Source: an uncultured Lachnospiraceae bacterium | Lineage (GTDB): Bacteria > Bacillota > Clostridia > Lachnospirales > Lachnospiraceae | Direction of reading: 5' to 3' | NCBI GenBank assembly: GCA_947305245.1 | Contig: CAMZDG010000013.1 | Coordinates: 1 to 64,000 of the forward strand | DNA length: 64,000 nucleotides | Shown: positions 1-7,711 of the stretch, piece by piece | Layout: every line of letters starts with the position of its first letter | Numbering within the stretch: the first letter of the stretch is position 1 | Notes under the pieces: model-generated | Seen by the model: only the letters and a program-made list of their open reading frames with translations | What the model was told of the DNA's origin: nothing | The model's database searches: none | Made by a program: the position numbers and the translations under genes

Positions 1-123
1 GTGTGGGGCGGCGACAAGTTGCCTTTTGACAAAGCATGGATCGAAATCGGAAAAAGCTCGGCAGCTGCGGGTTTATCGAGTAGAAACTTTTGTAAAAAGA
101 GAGTTTTTTTGGAATTATATTAA
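1..123 (+). CDS. possible 3' end of an upstream gene
   Basis: Frame 1 is open from the window edge to TAA at 121-123 (40 codons), but frame 2 is also open to 127, so the frame is not settled. No family is recognisable in either translation. It may be the tail of a gene that starts outside the window, or simply intergenic. Confidence 0.2.
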   Translation: MWGGDKLPFDKAWIEIGKSSAAAGLSSRNFCKKRVFLELY

Positions 124-131
124 GTAACCAA

Positions 132-162
132 TTGACTCGGCCCTTGGGGCAGGGTTTATACT
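132..162 (+). promoter_or_regulatory. MerR-type promoter/operator of the ABC exporter operon
   Basis: TTGACT (132-137) and TATACT (157-162) are separated by 19 bases, longer than the usual 17. The spacer contains an imperfect dyad centred on 145 with core GCCC-TTG-GGGC, and outer positions 135/155, 136/154 and 138/152 also pair. Overlong spacers carrying a dyad are typical of promoters that MerR proteins activate by DNA distortion. The operon downstream ends with a MerR gene, so autoregulation is the inference. Confidence 0.6.
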
Positions 163-225
163 TTAGCAACAAAGCCTGCTAATAAAAGTCAAGTATAAAT
201 TAGTTTTTTGCGGGAGGAGAAACCT

Positions 226-1149
226 ATGCGGGTACTGTGCTGGCTGATAAAGAAAAATCGGGGGTGGGTCACTTTGGCGCTTCTGGCGGCGATCCTTTCC
301 AATGGTTCGCAGATTGTCTACATGTTCTTTGTCGGGGAGCTGGTGAATCAGATCGAAGTGAGAAGCAAGATAGAGCTTTCGTTTTTCCTTCTGATGGGAG
401 TTTTCCTTTTCGCTAATGCGGTGACGCAGTTTCTCTATCAGCTGGCGGGACGCTATTGCACGGAGAGGGCGGCGCATACGCTGCGGATGGGATTTCTTCG
501 GGCAAAGTTGCAAAGCTCCGTGCGCGAGGCGGAAGAAGACAGCGTGGCGCACGCCATGTCCGTGGTGCAAAATGAGCTGAGTAGCGCAAACCAGTATCTG
601 AGTAGTACGCTGTTTGAAATGGCGGGTATGTCCGTCAGCGGGATGATAGTCTTTGCTTTTTTACTCTTTGTGAACGCAAAACTCACCATGGTTCTTTTGC
701 TGCCAACGGTTCTCACACTTATCTACGTGGTGCTGTCGGGGAAGAAGCTTTCGAAGATCGTGACGGCGACCCTGGAGGAGAAGAATAACTTAAATCGCAT
801 TGCTTACAGCTGCGTTGACAGTTTTCCCATGATCAAGATCTTTGATGCCAAACGCTTTTTGCTGGACCGATTCGAACAGGTCTTGGAGAAATGGGGGATC
901 GCAGAGGTGAAAAAGGACCGAATGTTTGCAATCTTTAATTCCCTGTCCGGCGTGCTTTCGAGGCTTCCGCTCCTTTTGCTGCTACTAGCGGGAAGTTACA
1001 TGGTGCTCACGGGGGAGATCCTTCTGGGTACGCTGATCATGTTCCTAAACCTGCAAAAGAGTGTCACGCAGTTTGTCATGAATCTGCCGTCTTGGATCGC
1101 GGGATTTAAGACCTTTACGGTAAACCTGTCAAGGATCGACGTGGCATAA
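226..1149 (+). CDS. ABC exporter membrane subunit (TMD only)
   Basis: A 307-residue protein with the hydrophobic pattern of one type-I exporter membrane domain: helices near residues 15-40, 55-75, 130-185 and 245-290. It stops just before where the ATPase domain of a standard half-transporter would begin. The ATPase is instead encoded by the next gene. ATG 226 is chosen because GGGAGGAG lies 9 bases upstream; a TTG at 208 has no such site. It probably pairs with the second membrane subunit at 1981-2946 to form the exporter; the substrate is unknown, but MerR control suggests a toxic or amphipathic compound. Confidence 0.85.
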   Translation: MRVLCWLIKKNRGWVTLALLAAILSNGSQIVYMFFVGELVNQIEVRSKIELSFFLLMGVFLFANAVTQFLYQLAGRYCTERAAHTLRMGFLRAKLQSSVREAEEDSVAHAMSVVQNELSSANQYLSSTLFEMAGMSVSGMIVFAFLLFVNAKLTMVLLLPTVLTLIYVVLSGKKLSKIVTATLEEKNNLNRIAYSCVDSFPMIKIFDAKRFLLDRFEQVLEKWGIAEVKKDRMFAIFNSLSGVLSRLPLLLLLLAGSYMVLTGEILLGTLIMFLNLQKSVTQFVMNLPSWIAGFKTFTVNLSRIDVA

Positions 1150-1223
1150 CAAAAGGCAATCGGCACGCATAAATCTAAAAAAAGTGCATGAAACAACGGC
1201 AATCCGTTGAAGGAGAGATAATC

Positions 1224-1862
1224 ATGAGCATGATAGAGTTGGATCAAGTAAGTTTTTCCTATGGAGGGCGTCAGGTTGTAAACCAGGTGACGCTGGTCGT
1301 TCCTAAGGGAAAGCATGTCGGGATCGTGGGGGAGAGCGGGTGCGGAAAAAGTACGCTGCTTAAGCTTCTTTCAGGGCTGTACGTGCCCACGGAAGGGACG
1401 ATCAAGGTGGCCGGGGAGACGGAGAGCGCAAGGATCAGTAAGGCTGTTTCCATCGTCATGCAGACGCCTCAGCTCCTACCCATGACCATACTCGAGAATA
1501 TTACTTTGGGACGGGAGTATTCCAAGGAGTGGATCGATCATGTCGTAAGTCTGTCGTGCCTGGATCAGTGGATCGCTTCGCTTGAGGATGGGCTTGACAC
1601 CTATCTTGGGGATCGCGCCAATGAGCTGTCCGGCGGGCAGGCGCAGAGGATCGCGATCGCGCGGGCAGTCTGCAAGAATTCGGAGGTCATTCTCCTGGAT
1701 GAGCCGACTTCCGCGCTGGATCATGAGACGGAAAAGTCTGTGCTGGAGGCGCTAAGGAGGGCCGCGGAGGGGAAGACGGTGATCCACGTAACGCATCAGA
1801 GGAGCCATTTGGAAGCGTATGACAGTGTTTACCAGATGAGAGAGGGAAAACTGTATGAATAA
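1224..1862 (+). CDS. ABC exporter ATP-binding subunit
   Basis: A stand-alone nucleotide-binding domain of 212 residues. Visible motifs in order are Walker A GESGCGKST near residue 36, a Q-loop region MQTPQLLPMTI near 80, signature LSGGQAQR near 135, Walker B VILLDEPTSALD near 155, and the H-loop THQR near 192. The start at ATG 1224 follows AAGGAGAGA. The sequence resembles the ATPase half of MsbA/LmrA-type exporters, here split from its membrane domain. Its stop codon lies in the first copy of a 42-base tandem repeat that leads into the next gene. Confidence 0.9.
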   Translation: MSMIELDQVSFSYGGRQVVNQVTLVVPKGKHVGIVGESGCGKSTLLKLLSGLYVPTEGTIKVAGETESARISKAVSIVMQTPQLLPMTILENITLGREYSKEWIDHVVSLSCLDQWIASLEDGLDTYLGDRANELSGGQAQRIAIARAVCKNSEVILLDEPTSALDHETEKSVLEALRRAAEGKTVIHVTHQRSHLEAYDSVYQMREGKLYE

Positions 1863-1998
1863 ACGAGTATTTGCCAAATGAGAGAGGGAAAACTGTATGA
1901 ATAAACGAGTATGTACCAGATGAGAGAGGGAAAACTGTATGGATAAACGAGTATTTACCAGATGAAAGAGGGGAAGCTGTATGGATAAACGAGTTTGG
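1831..1998. repeat. 42-bp tandem repeat x4 across a gene junction
   Basis: Four adjacent 42-base units (1831-1872, 1873-1914, 1915-1956, 1957-1998) differ at only a few positions. The first copy contains the last codons and stop of the ATPase gene; the fourth contains the ribosome binding site and first codons of the next gene. Each of the first three copies also holds an ATG followed by seven codons and a TGA (for example MNKRVFAK), so the leader carries three mini reading frames, all in the same frame as the real start because 42 is a multiple of 3. Confidence 0.95.
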
Positions 1999-2946
1999 AG
2001 AATGCTGCGGGAGATCGGGGCGGCGAAGGTGATGCTTATCATCTTGCTGCTTCGGGCACCCTTTGACCTTTTGAACGCGATCCTGACGGCCAACATGCTG
2101 GAGCGCTTTGTCAGGATCGCAGAGCTTGGAGAGAAGGAAAAGCTCCTTGGCACTTTTCTGACCTTTTTGCTATTATCCGCATTGCTCTTTGCTTATAACA
2201 TGACGGTTTGGATGACGATCTCCGTGAACGGGACCGTTGCAATGCATCAGAAATTTCGGCGGAAAATGCTTGGGGTCATTCTGTCCAAGGAGTATGGCGA
2301 GATCGAAAAGAGATCCAATGGAGACTGGATCACGAGGCTTGGCGCGGATATAGACAGAACCTGTGATTACTTGGTCGCTCCGGTGAATTTCATGCACCTT
2401 TTCATCGCGGCGGTGAGCTTTCTCGGCAGCAGCCTGATCCTGATCAGGATGAACGCACCGCTATTTGCGATCGCCATGGCAGTCATGATCCCGTTTTTCC
2501 TGCTTGGTACCATCGTCATGACCCGAAACGTGCCAAAATATAAGAAAAGAGCCATGGGAAAGCTGGCCGAGTATACCAACTGGGTGGAGCCCGTGATTGC
2601 GAGCCAGGTGACGATCCGGGTCTATGAGGGAGAGGAATTCGTCCTAAAGAAGGTGGAAGAGGTCAGCCGGGATATCCTGCGCGAGAACATGAAGGCGCAC
2701 CTAAGGATCTCGGGGAGCTCCCTTTGCAATATCTTCTCTGGAAACCTGGGCTACCTATTGCTTCTCTTTGTGGGAAATAGTATGATGGGAGAAGAAATAC
2801 AAGACTTCGCAATGCTGTCAAAGATCACGCAGTATCGCGGCGAAATGATGCGCGACGTCCGTGTCGCAAGCAGCTGTCTTGGCAACATGCGAACGAATCT
2901 TGCCGGCGTATCACGGGTGAGCGAGGTACTCGAAGAGAGAGGGTGA
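1981..2946 (+). CDS. second ABC exporter membrane subunit (TMD only)
   Basis: A 321-residue membrane domain with hydrophobic segments near 15-38, 60-85, 135-180 and 250-285, again without any ATPase domain: it ends at the linker (SRVSEVLEERG) where the nucleotide-binding domain normally starts. It differs from the membrane subunit at 226-1149, so the complex is probably a heterodimer of membrane subunits served by two copies of the single ATPase. The start ATG 1981 is preceded by GAGGGGAAG inside the fourth 42-base repeat. Loss of a fused ATPase by deletion is the alternative explanation. Confidence 0.8.
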   Translation: MDKRVWRMLREIGAAKVMLIILLLRAPFDLLNAILTANMLERFVRIAELGEKEKLLGTFLTFLLLSALLFAYNMTVWMTISVNGTVAMHQKFRRKMLGVILSKEYGEIEKRSNGDWITRLGADIDRTCDYLVAPVNFMHLFIAAVSFLGSSLILIRMNAPLFAIAMAVMIPFFLLGTIVMTRNVPKYKKRAMGKLAEYTNWVEPVIASQVTIRVYEGEEFVLKKVEEVSRDILRENMKAHLRISGSSLCNIFSGNLGYLLLLFVGNSMMGEEIQDFAMLSKITQYRGEMMRDVRVASSCLGNMRTNLAGVSRVSEVLEERG

Positions 2947-3434
2947 CCAAAATGAATCAAGACGGGGAGTTTCAGTTACTCAAGATCGGAGAATTGGCGG
3001 CCTTGGCGGGGATTTCCGTGAAGGCTTTGCGGGTGTATGAAAAGAAAAACATCATCAAACCAGTCCGGGTGGATGAGGGAAGTGGATACCGTTATTATTC
3101 TGCAGGGCAGCTGGAGCAGGTGGAATCTCTGATGGAATTGCAGGACATGGGATTTTCGCTCGTGGAGATCGAGCAGATCTTGTCCGGAGAACGCTCGAAG
3201 GAGGAGATCCTGACACTTTTCGAAGAGAAGGAGCGTTCGCTTCAGGAGATCCTTTGGAAAACGCAGGCCAAGCTGGAGGAGCTTAGCTCCATCAAGGATC
3301 GGATGGAAAACGGACAGGACGTGCAGCGCATCCAGGAGATGACGGATGAGGAGAGGGCCTGGTATCTCGCAAAGCTCGTGAGGGTCAACGATCATAACGT
3401 AAGGCAGGCGCTCAGCGAAGCCATCTGGGTGTGA
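2943..3434 (+). CDS. MerR-family transcriptional regulator
   Basis: A 163-residue regulator with an N-terminal winged helix (KIGELAALAGISVKALRVYE, about residues 14-33) and the MerR signature GYRYYSAGQL, followed by a long helix (about 85-125) that would dimerise as a coiled coil and a short tail without a recognisable ligand domain. GTG 2943 overlaps the previous stop by four bases; ATG 2952 with GAGAGGG upstream is an alternative. Co-transcription with the exporter and the 19-base spacer promoter at 132-162 suggest it senses the exported compound and activates its own operon. Confidence 0.9.
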   Translation: MTKMNQDGEFQLLKIGELAALAGISVKALRVYEKKNIIKPVRVDEGSGYRYYSAGQLEQVESLMELQDMGFSLVEIEQILSGERSKEEILTLFEEKERSLQEILWKTQAKLEELSSIKDRMENGQDVQRIQEMTDEERAWYLAKLVRVNDHNVRQALSEAIWV

Positions 3435-3486
3435 TCCGGGATGCAAAGAAGAAAGCATGTGATCCGGGATGCAAAATAGAAAGCAC
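3431..3486. repeat. 28-bp tandem duplication at the merR stop codon
   Basis: GTGATCCGGGATGCAAA starts at 3431 and again at 3459. The 28-base unit occurs twice with two or three differences, and the first copy contains the TGA of the MerR gene (3432-3434). The second copy ends right at the -35 box of the next promoter. Confidence 0.85.
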
Positions 3487-3516
3487 TTGACAGATCAAAA
3501 AGCGTGATCTTATAAT
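3487..3516 (+). promoter_or_regulatory. near-consensus sigma-A promoter
   Basis: Perfect TTGACA at 3487-3492 and perfect TATAAT at 3511-3516 with an 18-base spacer. This is the best promoter match in the window. Transcription should start near 3523, which is 286 bases before the next protein start. Confidence 0.8.
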
Positions 3517-3522
3517 GACTAT

Positions 3523-3706
3523 ATTCGCAAGTAACTATTTTTTCGAGGTATTTTATGTTAAGTGTGGTGAAATAACCATTGCAAATTTCATATTGCATGG
3601 GTGACTAAGTTAATGGCAATGCCATTAGCTTAAGTTTATTACGCTTAATATCGTGGATATGATCATTGTTACTTGCGCAGCTTCGGAACGCTCGCGGGAT
3701 TTTTTT
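3523..3706 (+). ncRNA. candidate structured RNA (sRNA or leader) upstream of mutS2-like gene
   Basis: No protein gene fits here. The predicted 5' end folds onto 3668-3677: CGCAAGTAAC (3526-3535) is perfectly complementary to GTTACTTGCG. Inside this closing stem lie a helix GTTAAGTG/CGCTTAAT, and local hairpins TGGT/ACCA and TAATGGCA-A-TGCCATTA (3611-3627). A short stem (CGCAGC...GCTCGCG, 3675-3698) with a run of seven T follows at about 3700-3706. The roughly 184-nt length and paired ends would suit a 6S-like RNA or a multibranched riboswitch; I do not recognise a known family. Confidence 0.45.
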
Positions 3707-3753
3707 ACTACCTTTGACTTCGCGGCGTTTCACAGGGATGAAAATAGGCAGGG

Positions 3754-3791
3754 CCATGATATCTTTGCAGATATTATGGTCTATTTTTTTT
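3754..3791 (+). terminator. intrinsic terminator/attenuator just before mutS2-like gene
   Basis: CCATGATATC (3754-3763) pairs along its full length with GATATTATGG (3770-3779), loop TTTGCA, followed by a run of eight T at 3784-3791. It ends 17 bases before the start codon at 3809, between the strong promoter and the gene, so it either ends the small RNA or attenuates the gene. Confidence 0.7.
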
Positions 3792-3808
3792 ACAAGGAGT
3801 AAGGTATA

Positions 3809-5707
3809 ATGGACATAGAAAAGCAACTGGAATTCGATCGGATCAAGGAGATCTGGTCGGAACTGACATACACGGACAAAGCCGTGGAAATGATTCAAAA
3901 TACAAAGATTATCTTAGATGAGCCGGAGCTTTTAAAGATGCTCCGGGATACGACAAACAGCAGGGAACTCGTGGAGAAGCTTGGAAATCCGCCCCTGCAG
4001 AGCGTGACGGAGATGAAGGAGATCCTCACCGTTGCGCAAAGAGGCGACTGTCTGACCCCGTATCAGCTCGAGCGCGTGGAGAAGGTTTTGGTGATGACGG
4101 AGCGGCTTAGGGACTACCTCTCTCGTGGGAAGCAGTTTCATAATCCGCTGGCCTATTATGACGAGAATCTGGATCCGCAAAAGGACCTTCGGGAGGAGAT
4201 CGGCAGGCAGATCCGCTATGAGGCAGTGGATGATCACGCGTCGAAGGCGCTCTATGAGATCCGCTTTCAGATCGTGCGCCTGGAAGAGGGCATGAAACAG
4301 AAGGCGGAGCAGGTGATCCGCGGCAATAAGGAGTGCATGGCGGACACCTATTATACGCTGCGAAACGGGAGGGTTTGCGTGCCCGTAAAGCGAGAGTATA
4401 AGTTTCGGATCCCCGGGAGCGTCATTGACAAGTCTTCCACGGGAAGCACTTTATTCATTGAGCCGGTCGGGGTGGCAAAGCTCTTTGAGGAGCTGGAGCT
4501 CCTTCGCATCGACGAAGAAAATGAGGTGCGCAGGATCCTGTATACTTTGACGGCCATGGTCTCTGACGCGATCCCCTTTATGGAGGAGAACCTGCGGATG
4601 ATCGAGAAGCTGGATTTCCTGTTTTCGAAGGGAAAGCTAAGCCTTACGCTGGATGCTTCGGAGCCGCGGATCAATACCAGCCGGCGGATCGTGATGAAGG
4701 ACGCGAGACATCCCTTGATGGATAAGAGCATTAGCGTGCCCCTGCAGTTCGCGATGGGGGAGTCGGAGAGAGGCATTGTCATCACGGGGCCCAACACGGG
4801 AGGAAAGACCGTGGCCATCAAGACGGTGATGCTGAACTGCTACATGGCCCAGTGCGGCCTGCACGTCACCTGCAGGGAGGCGGATCTTTGCATGAATGGC
4901 AATTACCTCTGCGATATTGGCGACGGGCAGAACCTTTCCGAGAATCTGTCCACCTTTTCCGCTCATATCAAGAACGTGCTGGAGATCTTAAAGCAGGTTC
5001 GTCCGGACAGCTTTGTCATCATGGATGAGCTGGGTTCGGGAACAGATCCTGCGGAGGGCATGGGGATCGCCATTGCCATTCTCGAGGAGCTTCGGAAGAG
5101 CGGCGCGAACTTCCTGGTGACCACGCATTATCCCGAGATCAAGGAGTACGCGGAAAAGACAGAGCAAGTGATCAACGCGAGGATGACCTTCGACAAGGAG
5201 ACGCTGATGCCCACCTATCAGATGATGATCGGTGAGGCGGGAGAAAGCTGTGCGTTTTATATCGCCGATCGTCTGGGAATGCCGGAGAGCATGCTGAAGG
5301 TTGCGGTGGAAGCGGCCTATGGAAAGGATGCGGTGAAGGAGTACCATTTCCATCATGCCGAGGCGGAAAAGAAGACGGGCGGACCGAGGATCACGAAGCA
5401 GAAGAAATCGCATCTGGACAAGACGCTTGGCACAAAATTTAAAGTAGGTGACAGCGTTATGGTCTACCCGGATCAGAAGATCGGCATTGTCTGTGAGGAG
5501 GTCAACGACAAGGGCGTGCTCCGGGTGCAGATCGCAGATCGAAAGATCTGGATCAATCATAAGCGCGTAAAGCTTCACGTAAAGGCGGAGGAGCTGTATC
5601 CGGAGGACTATGACATGTCCATCGTCTTTGACAGCGTGGAGCAGCGGAAAATGCGACACGACATGAGTCGTAAATATGTGGAGGAAACCCTGGAATACGA
5701 AGAGTGA
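3809..5707 (+). CDS. MutS2-like DNA-binding ATPase lacking the Smr domain
   Basis: A 632-residue MutS-family protein. The ATPase core shows Walker A GPNTGGKTVAIKT near residue 327 and Walker B/D-loop DELGSGTDPAEG near 405. The architecture without mismatch-recognition domain I matches MutS2, which acts on recombination intermediates or collided ribosomes. Typical MutS2 is about 780 residues with a C-terminal Smr nuclease domain; this protein ends shortly after a KOW-like segment (FKVGDSVMVYPDQKIG, near 550), so the nuclease is absent. ATG 3809 follows AAGGAGTAAGG. The terminator at 3754-3791 implies regulated read-through or a second promoter. Confidence 0.88.
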   Translation: MDIEKQLEFDRIKEIWSELTYTDKAVEMIQNTKIILDEPELLKMLRDTTNSRELVEKLGNPPLQSVTEMKEILTVAQRGDCLTPYQLERVEKVLVMTERLRDYLSRGKQFHNPLAYYDENLDPQKDLREEIGRQIRYEAVDDHASKALYEIRFQIVRLEEGMKQKAEQVIRGNKECMADTYYTLRNGRVCVPVKREYKFRIPGSVIDKSSTGSTLFIEPVGVAKLFEELELLRIDEENEVRRILYTLTAMVSDAIPFMEENLRMIEKLDFLFSKGKLSLTLDASEPRINTSRRIVMKDARHPLMDKSISVPLQFAMGESERGIVITGPNTGGKTVAIKTVMLNCYMAQCGLHVTCREADLCMNGNYLCDIGDGQNLSENLSTFSAHIKNVLEILKQVRPDSFVIMDELGSGTDPAEGMGIAIAILEELRKSGANFLVTTHYPEIKEYAEKTEQVINARMTFDKETLMPTYQMMIGEAGESCAFYIADRLGMPESMLKVAVEAAYGKDAVKEYHFHHAEAEKKTGGPRITKQKKSHLDKTLGTKFKVGDSVMVYPDQKIGIVCEEVNDKGVLRVQIADRKIWINHKRVKLHVKAEELYPEDYDMSIVFDSVEQRKMRHDMSRKYVEETLEYEE

Positions 5708-5744
5708 TCCTCTGCGGGAAGACAAAGCGAGGAGGAGATGGCAA

Positions 5745-6422
5745 ATGACAATTTATGACAAGCTGAAAGCATATGGCGATCCGGAGTTTCGGGAGTTTCA
5801 AAGTAAGCTCGTCCCGAACATTCCCGTGGAGAATATGATCGGGATCCGGACCCCTGACATGCGCGCGATCGCGAAGGAGCTTTTTGGGACAAAGGAAGGG
5901 GAGGCTTTTTTGAAAAGCCTTCCCCACAAGTACTATGAAGAGAACATCATCCACTTTTTCATGATCGCGCTGATCAAGGATTTTGACGAGTGCATCGCGG
6001 AGACGGATCGCTTCTTGCCCTATGTGGACTGCTGGCCGGTCAGCGATCAGGCAAGCCCCAAGGCCTTTAAGAAGAATCACGAAAAGCTTCTTCCCCACGT
6101 CAGGCGGTGGATCGATTCGGAGCATGTCTATACGGCGAGATTTGGCATCCGCATGCTGATGAACGAGTATCTCGGCGAGGATTTTAAGGAAGAATATCTT
6201 TCCTGGGTCGCTGCCAAGGAGGGGGAGGATTATTATCTGAAGATGATGGTGGCGTGGTACTTTGCAACCGCGCTGGCAAAGCAATATGACGCGAGCGTGA
6301 AGTATATCGAGCAGGGAAAGCTGGAAACCTGGACACATAACAAGGCGATCCAGAAGGCGCTCGAGAGCTTTCGCGTCACGGAGGAACATAAGGCGTGGCT
6401 GCGGAGGCTTAAGAGATCGTAG
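5745..6422 (+). CDS. DNA alkylation repair protein (AlkD-like)
   Basis: A 225-residue all-helical protein of the AlkD/HEAT-repeat glycosylase family, which removes N3- and N7-alkylated purines. Family hallmarks visible are GIRTPDMRAIAKEL near residue 26, a WPVSDQASPKAF segment near 100 and ETWTHNKAIQKALES near 190. The start ATG 5745 follows AGGAGGAG. It begins 37 bases after the MutS2-like gene and is probably co-transcribed with it, forming a small DNA-maintenance unit. Confidence 0.9.
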   Translation: MTIYDKLKAYGDPEFREFQSKLVPNIPVENMIGIRTPDMRAIAKELFGTKEGEAFLKSLPHKYYEENIIHFFMIALIKDFDECIAETDRFLPYVDCWPVSDQASPKAFKKNHEKLLPHVRRWIDSEHVYTARFGIRMLMNEYLGEDFKEEYLSWVAAKEGEDYYLKMMVAWYFATALAKQYDASVKYIEQGKLETWTHNKAIQKALESFRVTEEHKAWLRRLKRS

Positions 6423-6435
6423 GAGTGGAACGAGT

Positions 6436-7575
6436 ATGAAAAGAAGAATTTTTTGTTGCGTCCTCTGCTTTCTCATGGTGTTTCTTACGGGCTGCGGGGC
6501 AGGGGGCGTCAAGGTAAAACTTCCGGCGCAGGAAGAGGTGACTTCGAAGACCCTTCAGGATGTCTTTGGAGAGCATGGCATGAAGGTCGGAACCTGTATT
6601 TCGCCTTACATGATCAGTCAGGCGAACACGGAGAAGCTGATCCTGGCGCAGTTTAACAGCATCACCATGGAAAACAACATGAAGCCGGATTATGTCTTAA
6701 ATCAGGAGAGGAGTCAGGCGGAAGGGCATCTTGTGGTAGAATATCAAGGGGACACGCTGAAGATCCTGCAGTGGGCGAAGACGCATCATCTTGCCATGCG
6801 CGGGCACACCATGATCTGGTACAGTCAGACGCCGGAATGGATCTTCCATGAGGGTTTCAACACCCAGGGCGCTTACGTGGACCGCGATGAAATGCTCCTT
6901 CGGATGGAGGATCTGATCCGCGGAACCTTTGAGGAATTGGAACGGCTGGGATATCTTGACCTGTTCTACGCCTTCGACGTGGTGAATGAAGCGTGGATGG
7001 AGGACGGAAGCCTGCGCCCGACGCTCTGGTCCGAGATCATCGGAGAGGACTATCTCTGGTATGCTTTTTACTATGCAGATCAGTATGCACCGGAATCCAT
7101 TGATCTCTATTACAATGATTATAATGCGGTATATAAGGCGGCCGCGCTGGTGAAAATGGCGCAGTCCCTCGTGGATGAGGGCGGCAGGAGCCTGATCGAC
7201 GGCATTGGACTGCAGGCGCATCTGTTCACGGCGGATGACCTGACGAAGTACTTTGCCGCAGTGGATCAGTTGGCGGAAACGGGGCTTAAGCTGGAGCTGA
7301 CGGAGATCGACGTGGGGCTTGGCAAGTATCAGTCTGCACAGTACCCGTCAGACACGAACCTTCGAACGCAGGGGAGATTTTTCTATGAATTGATCGGCGG
7401 ACTGTTCGAGAGGGCGGACGCCGGGAGGATCAACATGGATGCGATCACCTTCTGGGGCTTTTCAGACGGCCTTTCCTGGAGAAAGGAATATAGCCCGCAG
7501 CTGTATGATGAAGAGCTGAACCCGAAATATGCGCTGTACGGCGCGATGCAGATCAAGGAGTATGCGGGTTATTAA
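6436..7575 (+). CDS. GH10 endo-1,4-beta-xylanase lipoprotein
   Basis: A 379-residue surface lipoprotein: signal peptide with lipobox LTGC near residue 20, then one complete GH10 barrel. The acid/base glutamate lies in DVVNEAW (near 186) and the nucleophile in LELTEIDVG (near 288); HTMIWYSQTPEW and FWGFSDGLSW are further GH10 signatures. It should cut xylan at the cell surface. There is no carbohydrate-binding module. It starts 13 bases after the alkD-like gene without an obvious own promoter; its natural partner may be the GH31 enzyme 4 kb downstream. Confidence 0.93.
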   Translation: MKRRIFCCVLCFLMVFLTGCGAGGVKVKLPAQEEVTSKTLQDVFGEHGMKVGTCISPYMISQANTEKLILAQFNSITMENNMKPDYVLNQERSQAEGHLVVEYQGDTLKILQWAKTHHLAMRGHTMIWYSQTPEWIFHEGFNTQGAYVDRDEMLLRMEDLIRGTFEELERLGYLDLFYAFDVVNEAWMEDGSLRPTLWSEIIGEDYLWYAFYYADQYAPESIDLYYNDYNAVYKAAALVKMAQSLVDEGGRSLIDGIGLQAHLFTADDLTKYFAAVDQLAETGLKLELTEIDVGLGKYQSAQYPSDTNLRTQGRFFYELIGGLFERADAGRINMDAITFWGFSDGLSWRKEYSPQLYDEELNPKYALYGAMQIKEYAGY

Positions 7576-7645
7576 CGGGCCTGGGCAGACCGAAAACGAA
7601 GGATTTCCGCATTTCATCGAAAAAGCACTGCGCGGAGAAAGCAGG

Positions 7646-7674
7646 TTGCGCGTGCGGGCGGGTTGGATTATAAT
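7646..7674 (+). promoter_or_regulatory. promoter of the EAL-domain gene
   Basis: TTGCGC (7646-7651), 17-base spacer, TATAAT (7669-7674). It lies 38 bases before the start codon at 7712. Confidence 0.6.
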
Positions 7675-7711
7675 GATTAAGGGTCATATTATTTGATTGG
7701 AGTCCGAGGGC

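Noticed and set aside
1831..1998. CRISPR-like array
   Set aside because: Units are directly adjacent with no spacers and the repeat derives from the neighbouring coding sequence; no cas genes are present.
5553..6512. 319-codon minus-strand frame over the alkD-like gene
   Set aside because: It opposes a recognised gene with a good ribosome binding site and its translation is rich in His, Arg and Leu as expected from an antisense frame.
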